A DNA stretch of 64,000 nucleotides from contig NZ_FMXE01000004.1 of the NCBI RefSeq assembly GCF_900103735.1, positions 62,001-126,000 on the forward strand, written 5' to 3'. Every line of letters begins with the position of its first letter. The first letter of the stretch is position 1. Source of the stretch: Algoriphagus alkaliphilus. Lineage in GTDB: Bacteria; Bacteroidota; Bacteroidia; Cytophagales; Cyclobacteriaceae. The position numbers and the translations under genes were made by a program. The notes under the pieces are model-generated. The model was not told where the DNA came from. It did not search any database and worked only from the letters and a program-made list of their open reading frames with translations. Shown piece by piece: positions 27,144-35,090 of this stretch.

Positions 27144-27387
27144 GAATTATTCGTGACAACAAACTTTAAAGGAATATACGCTTTCTTATGAACAGTCGAA
27201 ATCTCTTCAGGTTTTGGGCAAGAAACTTATACCTCATCAATTGCTGCATCCGACAAAAAAATCAAAATCTATCGTTCGTACCTCAGGGCTCTACCAGACA
27301 ACAATTAATCAACAATAAAATTGGGATCCTCAGAATATTGGTTTTAACCAATGTTTTCTTTAGCTTTTTCTTTCAAAATCAAAATCC

Positions 27388-28263
27388 ATGAAACCATTCT
27401 TAAGCCTATTTCTATTTCTGACTTTCCTTTTTCAGCAAGTATCCTTCTCCCAGGAAAAACCACTCCGCATCATGTTTATCGGAGCTCACCCGGATGATTG
27501 CGATATCAAAGGAGGAGGCACTGCCGCCCTCTTCGCTGCCATGGGCCATCAGGTGAAGTTTCTTTCTATCACCAACGGAGATGCCGGACATATGGAAATG
27601 GGTGGCGGAATGCTCGCCAAGCGACGCTACGCAGAAACTCAAGAAGTGGCCAAGCGATTGGGCATCACCTATGATGTCCTGGACAACCATGACGGCGAAC
27701 TCCTGCCCAATTTGGAAATCCGCCTGGATGTGATCCGGAAAATACGCGAATGGGATGCCGACGTGGTGATTTCGCACCGATCCAATGACTACCACCCTGA
27801 TCACCGCTATACCGGGATTCTGGTGCAGGATGCAGCCTTTATGGTTGGTGTTCCCAACATCGCCGCTGATACTCCTCCCCTTCGCAAAAATCCAGTTTTC
27901 CTGTACTATCAGGATAATTTTCAGAAACCCAACCCCTTCCATCCACACATTGCCATCGACATCACATCTGTGATTGACAAAAAAATAGATGCCTTGGATG
28001 CCCATGTGTCGCAGTTTTACGAGTGGCTTCCCTGGATCGCCAATGATCCCGATGTCATCCCTGCCGGAGCGGCAGAACGCAAAGCATGGCTGAAATCCAA
28101 GCGCACTTCAGCACCGAATCCAAGTGTGATGAAAGCCTTGGAAGAATGGTATGGGAAGGAAAAAGCAGCTCAGGTGAAATTTGCTGAAGCCTTTGAGATC
28201 TGTGAATACGGAACTCAGCCCAATAAAGCCGAGATAATAAGACTGTTCCCGATGTTGCGATAG
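27388..28263 (+). CDS. PIG-L family deacetylase, secreted
   Basis: 291 residues with signal peptide (1-21). The PIG-L zinc motif H34-P35-D36-D37 sits in FIGAHPDDCDIKGGG, and HRSNDYHPDHRYTG near residue 131 gives the second zinc ligand. PIG-L enzymes remove N-acetyl groups from glucosamine-containing sugars. Its signal peptide and position between a sulfatase and a sialidase-like lipoprotein point to trimming of an amino-sugar glycan in the periplasm. The 244 bases upstream contain only a chance frame (27188-27391) and the shared divergent promoter region with the sulfatase. Confidence 0.88.
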   Translation: MKPFLSLFLFLTFLFQQVSFSQEKPLRIMFIGAHPDDCDIKGGGTAALFAAMGHQVKFLSITNGDAGHMEMGGGMLAKRRYAETQEVAKRLGITYDVLDNHDGELLPNLEIRLDVIRKIREWDADVVISHRSNDYHPDHRYTGILVQDAAFMVGVPNIAADTPPLRKNPVFLYYQDNFQKPNPFHPHIAIDITSVIDKKIDALDAHVSQFYEWLPWIANDPDVIPAGAAERKAWLKSKRTSAPNPSVMKALEEWYGKEKAAQVKFAEAFEICEYGTQPNKAEIIRLFPMLR

Positions 28264-28341
28264 GTTACCTACAAAAATCCATGCACTATCCTTGTCAAAT
28301 TTGGAAGTTTTGAAAAATTGAAAAAATCTACTCTAATCACT

Positions 28342-29682
28342 ATGGATACTATTAAAAACCCGACCTACCCTGTCCTTTTTCTTTTATCCCTGATTTTTCA
28401 ATACTCTTGTAGTCAGAGAAGTGCTTCCAACGAAGAAGAAATCTTTGGAATCGACTTCAAAACTCCAAAATTCAGATTAGTAGAAACTGACACCTTTTTC
28501 TTCAACAACTTCGTGGATTGCAACATGGCAGAAGCTTGGATTGGGGATACGCTGAGAATTTTTCCCGGAAAATATGGTGAAGATCCGGTTTGGGGGTTTT
28601 CGGATGAACTCAAATTTGCAAGTGGAGCAAATGCTGATGAAGTTTTCAGCACTGCGGCTTCGGAATACATTGCCCCTACCATTACAAAAAATGCCCCTAT
28701 TGGTCAGCCCGGACTTCATGGAGCTGTCTGGTTTGAAACAGTCTATCAGGACTCCAAAGATCCAAGCGGACAAACACTTTACGCCATTTACCACAACGAA
28801 AATTATCCGGAGACCCTTCCATTTAACCCGAAAACAGGCGAAGGATATATCGATAAAAATTGGCCTCTTGGGCTGACAGACAGAATCACACCAGCAGCTG
28901 TTCCCAGAATCGGAATAATGAAATCAACTGATGGTGGCTGGAATTGGGAAAACAAAGGGCTCTTACTTGAAGACAAACAAGATCGAATGATCCTCAAACC
29001 TCACAATACGTCCAAGACTTTTGCCGGCGGTGTTGGAGATCCCTCTGCAGTGGCAGTTGGAGATTATTTATACCTTTTCTATGGTGAATATGGCTATCCT
29101 GCGACCTATGACTCCCTTAATTATGATCCTCAAAAAGAATGGGAAGGCCAATGTATCAGCGTTGCACGAATCCGAATCGATGAGCTGGAGAATCCTCAAG
29201 GTAAGGCTAGGCGTTGGGACGGAGTCGGATTTAATGCCGATTGGGATGGAATCGGAAAGCCAGTTTCATCACTGCAAATTCAGAGAACAGAAGGCGGTGG
29301 CCCAGCTTCTTCACCAACAGGGGGATTCCATTGGGGTCCATCTGTAAGTTGGAATACCTACCTCGAGTGCTGGGTTATGCTCATGGGAAAAGTGGAGGGA
29401 CAATCCTGGATAGGGGATGAGTTATACATTTCATTTAATCCTCATAAAGAACTCGGGGAAGGAGCAAACTCTCAAGCCTGGACCAAGCCTGAGTTATTGG
29501 TAACAAAACCTGGACATGTACTTTGGTATCCATCCCTTCAGCCTTTGAATACGCCCGATGATATTAAGAATAAATACACAAGTTTGAAATTAGGGCAAAA
29601 AGCAAGGCTTTTCTTCAAATATTCGGATCTTGGTAAATACATGTCAGAATATATTATTGAATTTGAAAAACCAAAATATTAA
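28342..29682 (+). CDS. Lipoprotein, sialidase/GH43-like beta-propeller
   Basis: 446 residues from ATG 28342 (the frame extends to a TTG at 28318, but the signal sequence MDTIKNPTYPVLFLLSLIF is best from the ATG). C23 in QYSCSQ is the likely lipid-bearing cysteine. The body shows propeller-like repeats: one Asp-box-like KSTDGGWNWENKG, GGVGDPSAVAVGDYLYLFYGEY and GGFHWGPSVSWNTYLECWVM. Such five- or six-bladed folds occur in GH43, GH33 and related enzymes; the catalytic residues cannot be assigned, so no EC-level claim is made. It lies 78 bases after the PIG-L gene on the same strand and may share its transcript. Confidence 0.6.
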   Translation: MDTIKNPTYPVLFLLSLIFQYSCSQRSASNEEEIFGIDFKTPKFRLVETDTFFFNNFVDCNMAEAWIGDTLRIFPGKYGEDPVWGFSDELKFASGANADEVFSTAASEYIAPTITKNAPIGQPGLHGAVWFETVYQDSKDPSGQTLYAIYHNENYPETLPFNPKTGEGYIDKNWPLGLTDRITPAAVPRIGIMKSTDGGWNWENKGLLLEDKQDRMILKPHNTSKTFAGGVGDPSAVAVGDYLYLFYGEYGYPATYDSLNYDPQKEWEGQCISVARIRIDELENPQGKARRWDGVGFNADWDGIGKPVSSLQIQRTEGGGPASSPTGGFHWGPSVSWNTYLECWVMLMGKVEGQSWIGDELYISFNPHKELGEGANSQAWTKPELLVTKPGHVLWYPSLQPLNTPDDIKNKYTSLKLGQKARLFFKYSDLGKYMSEYIIEFEKPKY

Positions 29683-30024
29683 ATCTGATTATCCGCAATC
29701 CTGCCAGTAATTAAGAAATATGCTATAGAAGTTGCGGATAATCGTCCACAGACGACGGTCGACGGTCCGCAGCATGTTCTAAGGAACTTCAAACGATATT
29801 TAACAGGGATACTGGTAAAAAAGCGGATATACAAAATATTAAATATGTATGTACGGAACTTTGCCAGTAGATTTTGAATAGACTTAAAATTACCTGAAAA
29901 CACCAAAAGTTAGGCTTCATCGGACATCGGACACCCGACATCCGGCCCAAATGAGTTATTAAATTTGCTTACTGGCAGAATAGCGTATAATCATAATATT
30001 AAAATTATTCAACCCAAGTCCCAA
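29683..30024. other. Gene-free stretch with hairpin and micro-repeats
   Basis: It holds a 12-bp-arm hairpin (29687-29743, separate entry), a GTC-rich micro-repeat (GACGACGGTCGACGGTCCGC near 29753-29772) and a short tandem of CGGACA/CGACAT steps near 29918-29945. No coding capacity is evident. It looks like accumulated intergenic repeats after gene loss. Confidence 0.55.
29687..29743. repeat. Inverted repeat with 12-bp arms after the lipoprotein gene
   Basis: GATTATCCGCAA at 29687-29698 faces TTGCGGATAATC at 29732-29743 across 33 bases. It begins five bases after the stop of the sialidase-like lipoprotein gene, so it may stabilise or end that transcript. No T-run is present. Confidence 0.65.
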
Positions 30025-30335
30025 ATGAAATCAAAGCCTAGATCTGGGATTTTTTGGTTCTCCGCACTCCTGTTTTCCATTTCCTCATTTGCGCAAACAA
30101 CAAGCGAATGGTTGCCGGGGAAAAAACATCAATCTTCTACCATTCTTGCTGATTATGTACACTAGCCTGACTCGCCTTTTCGATATGAACTCATGAAGAC
30201 TATCAAGGTCATTTTGTTGAAGTGACTTTCCCCGGTAAATTACCGTTTAAAATTACATCCGGTATTGAGGTTCTGCCTCGAACATATCCCTTTGAGAATT
30301 ATGTGCCTGTCAAAAAAATGAGCTCGGTAAATTAA
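30025..30335 (+). pseudogene. Broken secreted-protein gene, family not recognised
   Basis: The ATG at 30025 opens a good signal peptide (MKSKPRSGIFWFSALLFSIS, then SFAQ) and about 23 mature residues (TTSEWLPGKKHQSSTILADY) before a TAG near 30164. After a gap another frame reads GHFVEVTFPGKLPFKI and EVLPRTYPFENYVPVKK, ending at 30335. Both pieces look like real protein rather than chance, but they are out of frame and too short for a functional enzyme. I could not name the family. It sits directly before the structured tandem array. Confidence 0.5.
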
Positions 30336-30370
30336 TATCCGCACCTTTTAAATCGTAATCACCATTACTT

Positions 30371-30774
30371 TCATCGGTTTATAATTTGATTTTTATGGTC
30401 TGATAGAATGCCCTGATCCCCCATAGTTATCGGGGCATCCCCCTGAGTGATCCCGTAAATACGGGATCATGCTCGATTTCATCTGTTTATAATTGATTTT
30501 TTATGGTCAGATGGAATCTCGCATGGTATATAATCATCCCTCTGTGTGACACCGAAAGGGTCATGCTTGATTTCATCTGTTTATATTTTGTTTTTTAATG
30601 GTCAGATGGAATGCCCCGGATAATCATTCCCCTGTGTGAGAAGCCTTTCTCATGGGCATTTCATCTGTTTATAATTTGATTTTTATTGGTCAGATGGAAT
30701 CTTCGCATGAATTATAATCATCCCAGTGTGTGACGCTTTGGGTCATGCTTGATTTCATGTATTTATAATTCGAC
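30371..30774 (+). repeat. Tandem array of four structured 88-108-base units
   Basis: Units start at 30371, 30479, 30573 and 30661, with a partial fifth at 30755. Each opens TCATCTGTTTATAATTTGAT-like, then a T-rich stretch, GGTCAGATGGAAT, a first hairpin, a second hairpin, and ends in GATT/CATT. The second hairpin is kept in position but its stem differs: 10 bp at 30448-30469 (TGATCCCGTA arm), 6 bp plus bulge with a GAAA loop at 30547-30563, 6 bp at 30637-30652 (TGAGAA arm), about 5 bp at 30731-30745. CAGATG of one unit can pair with CATCTG of the next (30508-30513 with 30574-30579; 30603-30608 with 30662-30667). A U-G pair in hairpin 1 of unit 1 favours the plus strand. No open frame. Confidence 0.8.
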
Positions 30775-30804
30775 TCTCAATGAGCAATTTTCAATGGACA
30801 ATTC

Positions 30805-32274
30805 TCACCATCCTCCAATCTGCCCATCCATCCAGGATGACCGATCAATCAGGAATTGTTTAAGGCTCTGAATGGACTGATCATAGTTGACTCCGATTCC
30901 TTGGTCCCATTTTGCATAGTTGCGCTTCACTGCACCGTTTTTCTGTAATAAGGCAACCATTTCATCCACAGTGGATGCGAGCGTAGCTGTACTCAATTCA
31001 CTTTTTCTCAGAGCTGTCCATCTCTCTTTCACCGCTCTCTTAAACTGAGGATCTGCCAAAAGCCTGTCCCACCAAAAGGGAACCATCCAGGGGTCATTTT
31101 TGACATAGTCATTGTAATTAATCACAAAATCTGTGTCGGGAATTCGCTTTGCCTCATCAAAGCCGATATTAAAATCCCATACAGGTCCCATGGCAAGCTT
31201 TCCGTCTCTGTCTTTTTGTAGAAAAGTACTGATGCGATAGGCGTCGACATTGCGACAGAGCTCATTGATGATGAAATAGTCTACGAAAGATCTTACATCG
31301 ATGAATTGGGTATATGTCCGTACCTCGATTCCGAAATCGTCGGCCAACAATGCCTTTTCGAAGTCTAAAATGTAATTTGAAATAAAGGTTTTTTGGGCAG
31401 GGGTAATGTTTTCAGCATTGGGATATTCGTAATTGAAATAAGTCTCCAAAAATTGCTGTGGATGATAAGGGGGCTGAAAGGCCGGAAAACTGAGCGGTTT
31501 CCCAAAAATATCAAAAGCACTTCTAAAACTATTTTGCGAGGTATATCGCGCATCGTCATTCCAATTGCTCATGAAGTAAGACAGAGGCTTCCCGTCATGT
31601 TCCGGCCCTGCATCGCTTTTATCTATTTTGAGAATGTAGCCCCCTGTCAGATTTGTTGCTGTGGCATTCAGGGATTTGATATCGATCCGATTGGAATCCC
31701 GTTTCAGCTTTTCACAGAAAAAATAGAGCCCAAGGTATTCTCCGTTTACCTCCACTTCTACAAATTTGCCGCGGCTGGCATACTTTCCGATTTTCCGGCT
31801 CAACTCATAGGCAAGAGGATTATAAATCAATGATTTATCCCAAATGTATTTATCCTTGAAATTGACCACATGTCCGATCAGTCTCCAGTCCTCCTCCTCC
31901 GGCATACCGAAAAATGAAACATCCATCCCTTCTCCTGAGGCATCCACCGTTTCTAAATTGAACCCCCTTTTGTCCGAAAGCCGAAATGAGGTCTTTCCCC
32001 TGAACTCGATGTCAATCTTTTGCTCCTGAACCAGTTTTTTGCGTTGATAGATTTTCATCGTAGCCAGCACCCCCGGCTCGTAGGGAATTTCTGCACCTCG
32101 GGTGTCAATCACCAAATAGGGCAACTCACTTTGCTCGGTATCAATCGCGAACAGCTGTCCATCATCACCTTTTGATACAGGCTGTTCAAATGGCTCTTTA
32201 CAATTGACAAAAAGCAAAAGTGAAACTAGCCAAATCAGCCAATAAGAGGAATGAAGCGAACTTTTCTTGCGCAT
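30805..32274 (-). CDS. CotH-like protein kinase family lipoprotein
   Basis: 489 residues. Lipoprotein signal with C25 in LLFVNCKE. The CotH domain covers most of the chain: KIDIEFRGKTSFRLSDKRGFNLE, then KDKYIWDKSLIYNPLAYELSRKIG, VEVNGEYLGLYFFCEKLKRDSNRI, and the C-terminal metal-binding MGPVWDFNIGFDEAKR (DFN-like). Spore-coat CotH phosphorylates proteins; Bacteroidota homologues are surface lipoproteins of unsettled function often near glycan loci. It is a single minus-strand gene flanked by the structured array and the DUF302 gene. The 221 bases upstream show nothing else. Confidence 0.85.
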   Translation of the reverse strand: MRKKSSLHSSYWLIWLVSLLLFVNCKEPFEQPVSKGDDGQLFAIDTEQSELPYLVIDTRGAEIPYEPGVLATMKIYQRKKLVQEQKIDIEFRGKTSFRLSDKRGFNLETVDASGEGMDVSFFGMPEEEDWRLIGHVVNFKDKYIWDKSLIYNPLAYELSRKIGKYASRGKFVEVEVNGEYLGLYFFCEKLKRDSNRIDIKSLNATATNLTGGYILKIDKSDAGPEHDGKPLSYFMSNWNDDARYTSQNSFRSAFDIFGKPLSFPAFQPPYHPQQFLETYFNYEYPNAENITPAQKTFISNYILDFEKALLADDFGIEVRTYTQFIDVRSFVDYFIINELCRNVDAYRISTFLQKDRDGKLAMGPVWDFNIGFDEAKRIPDTDFVINYNDYVKNDPWMVPFWWDRLLADPQFKRAVKERWTALRKSELSTATLASTVDEMVALLQKNGAVKRNYAKWDQGIGVNYDQSIQSLKQFLIDRSSWMDGQIGGW

Positions 32275-32495
32275 GGATTTATTTTTTCGGGAAAATTAAA
32301 ACTTCTTAGGCAAAGAGACAGGGAATAGACTTTGACTTTTCAAAAATCCCTGAGTTATTTTGGAAACGTAGCATTCAGAGATAAGTTGAAAAATCCCCCG
32401 ATCAAAAAATGAAAATAATCACGTATTTGATTTTGCCCAAAACTCCAACTTTTAAAGAAATCCTAGTTCAACAAAGAAGTTTGAAAACATTCTTA

Positions 32496-32885
32496 CTACA
32501 GGCTTTCCAGCATACTCATCAACTTACCTCTGACCTCTCCTGCCAAAGGTTCAATTGCAGGATTCTGTACAGCTGACATCGCCGCAATTGGGTCCATAAT
32601 AGTTACCTCAAACTCTGAATTTCCCAATCCACGGATCGTCACATTGCAGGGCAAAAGCGTGCCGATATGAGGCTCGGCTGTTAAGACTTTATCTGCAAAA
32701 ACCGGATTGCAGGCCCCCAAAATCAGATAAGGAGGATAGTCCTTGTCTAATTTTTTCTTCATAGTTGCCTGGATGTCGATTTCGGTCAGAATCCCAAAGC
32801 CTACCTCTTTTAAGGCGGCTTCCACTTTACTTCTTAAAGAAGCCAAGTCTTGGGATGTTACGGTTTTGGACTGATAGTATGACAT
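32496..32885 (-). CDS. DUF302 domain protein
   Basis: 129 residues, cytosolic, one DUF302 domain. Recognisable text is VEAALKEVGFGILTEIDIQATMKKKL, YLILGACNPVFADKVL and LPCNVTIRG. Members bind small ligands or metals in a fold of unknown role; the conserved Cys in GACNP and LPCNV are present here. No signal peptide. The gene lies downstream of a methyltransferase stub on the same strand, an arrangement echoed by the second truncated methyltransferase upstream of the HPP gene. Confidence 0.85.
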   Translation of the reverse strand: MSYYQSKTVTSQDLASLRSKVEAALKEVGFGILTEIDIQATMKKKLDKDYPPYLILGACNPVFADKVLTAEPHIGTLLPCNVTIRGLGNSEFEVTIMDPIAAMSAVQNPAIEPLAGEVRGKLMSMLESL

Positions 32886-33319
32886 GGTATTTTTGGTTTA
32901 ATGTGTGAAAATTCAGATTCTTTGAAATAAGCAAACGGTATAATTTTGAGGTATGCCCGCAGGGGTGATGTGGTCGTAATTGATTCCTTCCATCAGACTA
33001 AATTCCTGAGAAAAAAACTCCTCCACCCACATCGATAATCGGATCTTCTGGAGAAACTTTGGATTTGGCGATGAAATCCAAGGAAATCTGAGGCCTCTCC
33101 TGATGCCAGCCTACCTTAGTGGTGTCCTTGGCTTGGTAGATATTTTGCCAATGTTCTACAAGGTTTTGTCCCATAAACCGGTGAATTAATCACCAAGTTG
33201 GCTATCAAATAATTGATTTACCGTAACCCAAATCACATAGGGGAAAAAATTCTTAATTCATCGACTTCTTTGGTAGAAATAAAAAACTTGAACTATCCGA
33301 AGAGTTTCGGACTTGAAAT
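32886..33319. other. Gene-free stretch containing a methyltransferase stub
   Basis: Between the DUF302 start and the susD terminator only the 58-codon methyltransferase remnant (32998-33174, separate entry) is recognisable. The sequence 33175-33319 is AT-rich and shows no coding or RNA signal. Confidence 0.6.
32998..33174 (-). pseudogene. Class I SAM methyltransferase, N-terminal stub
   Basis: From ATG 33174 the minus strand reads 58 codons to a TAG at 32998: MGQNLVEHWQNIYQAKDTTK, then VGWHQERPQISLDFI and PIIDVGGG. The same order is found in the longer fragment at 62952-63329 (HWETVYQTKDTTKVGWHQ..., ILDVGGGDS). DVGGG is motif I, which binds S-adenosylmethionine; directly after it the frame changes to VFFSGI and stops, so the remaining ~140 residues of the domain are lost. 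It cannot be an active enzyme. Confidence 0.8.
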
Positions 33320-33354
33320 AAAAAAAATGGGCCCCCGGATAAACCGAAAGCCCG
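33320..33354 (-). terminator. Rho-independent terminator after susD
   Basis: On the minus strand a GC-rich stem (GGGC...CGG / CCG...GCCC, about 33329-33353) is followed by eight T residues. It begins 27 bases after the susD stop and ends the susC-susD transcript. Confidence 0.75.
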
Positions 33355-33380
33355 TTATATTTATTCAAAAAAATTAACTT

Positions 33381-35069
33381 TTACCAAGGCTTATTTGTCC
33401 CTTGTGTAATCCAGGTTTTTGACCATTGATTATTAGCTCCGCGACCACCTTCATACGGGGTCACTTCCAGGCGATTGATAGCTTTAGTCACTTCATTGTT
33501 ATTGAAGTTGATTTCATTGCCACCATAGATAAATCGGACAGGCAATACTGGTTCGGGAGAGGCCGGACCGGGTTTAAGTTCCGGGAAACCAGTTCTTCGG
33601 AAGTCAAACCAAGCCTCCCCGGCGTTGGTCCAGCTAGCGATCCATTTTTGCTCAATGACTTGCTTGATAGTGCCATTGAATTTTACTTTTGGCTGCACGA
33701 TAAAGTCAGCAAATCTGATTTCTACACCCCAAGTTTTGAGTGAGGCCCGGATTCCATTTTGATAGTGGCTTTCTGCATTTCCTGCCGAATAACCTTTCAA
33801 AGCCGCCTCAGCCAAAATAAAATATACTTCCGAGGCAGAAATAATTCTTGCTTTAAGCAGGGCATGTTTAGCCTGACGATATACATCGGCCAGTTGTGAG
33901 GCATGTTGATTTTCCAGCGTTTGACCCGGAGTTGGGTTTCGATTATGCTCAGATGGTGCTACCAGTCCGGGTGGTAAACCCACATAGTTGCGTGTGTCCA
34001 GCTTATATCCTAAAAGATCGGGGTTATAATGCCGTGTAAACTTATTTCCTGCTGCAATTTGGGCTACATATTGATCATCTGTAAGTGACACAGTGCCTTG
34101 CTGGAGTACTCCATTTCTCCGGATAAAAGGGTCTGTTGCAGTGCTTAGTGTTTTATCCTCTACCCATTGGCAGTGAACTTCTCTAAACCAAACCCGAACT
34201 CTTGGGTCCTGATTTTCCAACATCGGATTGAGAAGGGTAGTACTAGGTTTCAGTCGTCGAAAGTTTGAACCGGCATCAAATGACGCGGCAGTTGGCCAAG
34301 AATCTCCAGCAGAAGCTCCGATGAAATCCATCACCACGTCCTCAGAGGCATCCGAAATGTAGACTCCCGAACTTACCACCTGCTCGACTCCGGATTTGGC
34401 TAGTGCAGGAATTTTTTCAGACAAACGCATGGAGTATCGAAGTAGCAGCGAATTGGTGAATTTATGCCAGCGAGTCACATTGCCCCCAAAGTAAACATCA
34501 TACTGCGCAATCACTGAGGCGTTATTTGCAGATGCAAAAATGACTGAGGCTGCCTTTAGATCTTCAATAATCCCCCTATAAATCACTTCCTGACTATCAA
34601 ATGCAGGTAACTGATTTTCAAGTCCAGGCTGACTGCCTTGCAGTGCTTTGGTATAAGGAGCATCGCCCCACAGATCTGTAATCATCCCGAAAATCAAAGA
34701 TTTCATCGTCAACCCAACAGCTTTGTGAAAAGGTGAATTAGTCTCTTCAGCCCGCTGGATCATAAATTGATTGGTTCGAAGAAGACCATACCAACCGCTC
34801 CAGTCCTGCAAGCCCCAATCGTAGTGATTGTGTCCTCCATTCCAGCCATCTTTTTGTGTATGCTGGACTACCCCAGCCAAATCCTGATAACCCAGATTAA
34901 GAATGTTCTGCCCTACTCCGACCAAAACCGTAGGCATCAGCATGTTCACATTCGCATTGGATGGAGAGACACCGTTAGGGTTATCGTTGATTTCATCAAG
35001 GTCTTTACATCCTCCTACGAGAGAAAAAACCAAGACCAAGGTTCCTAATTTTATATTTAAATTGTTCAT
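33381..35069 (-). CDS. SusD/RagB-like glycan-binding lipoprotein
   Basis: 562 residues. Lipoprotein signal with C21 in FSLVGGCKDLDEINDNPNGV, the usual start of the SusD-like_2 group. TPR-like helices carry typical text such as RAEETNSPFHKAVGLTMKSLIF and ISASEVYFILAEAALKGYS. SusD proteins cover SusC channels at the outer membrane and capture oligosaccharides. The partner susC directly upstream (22 bases) has lost its 5' part, so this SusD may be orphaned, or it may pair with another SusC elsewhere. The chain itself looks complete and undamaged. Substrate unknown. Confidence 0.9.
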   Translation of the reverse strand: MNNLNIKLGTLVLVFSLVGGCKDLDEINDNPNGVSPSNANVNMLMPTVLVGVGQNILNLGYQDLAGVVQHTQKDGWNGGHNHYDWGLQDWSGWYGLLRTNQFMIQRAEETNSPFHKAVGLTMKSLIFGMITDLWGDAPYTKALQGSQPGLENQLPAFDSQEVIYRGIIEDLKAASVIFASANNASVIAQYDVYFGGNVTRWHKFTNSLLLRYSMRLSEKIPALAKSGVEQVVSSGVYISDASEDVVMDFIGASAGDSWPTAASFDAGSNFRRLKPSTTLLNPMLENQDPRVRVWFREVHCQWVEDKTLSTATDPFIRRNGVLQQGTVSLTDDQYVAQIAAGNKFTRHYNPDLLGYKLDTRNYVGLPPGLVAPSEHNRNPTPGQTLENQHASQLADVYRQAKHALLKARIISASEVYFILAEAALKGYSAGNAESHYQNGIRASLKTWGVEIRFADFIVQPKVKFNGTIKQVIEQKWIASWTNAGEAWFDFRRTGFPELKPGPASPEPVLPVRFIYGGNEINFNNNEVTKAINRLEVTPYEGGRGANNQWSKTWITQGTNKPW

Positions 35070-35090
35070 GACTTGTGATTTTTCAGGTGA

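Noticed and set aside
27188-27391. 67-codon frame before the PIG-L gene
   Set aside because: Low-complexity hydrophobic product without family features; it overlaps the PIG-L start and fits chance in an intergenic stretch.
30371-30774. CRISPR array or integron cassette array
   Set aside because: Units are 88-108 bases with similarity spread over the unit, there are no short exact repeats with unique spacers, no cas genes, and no integrase or cassette genes; attC-type core sites were not seen.
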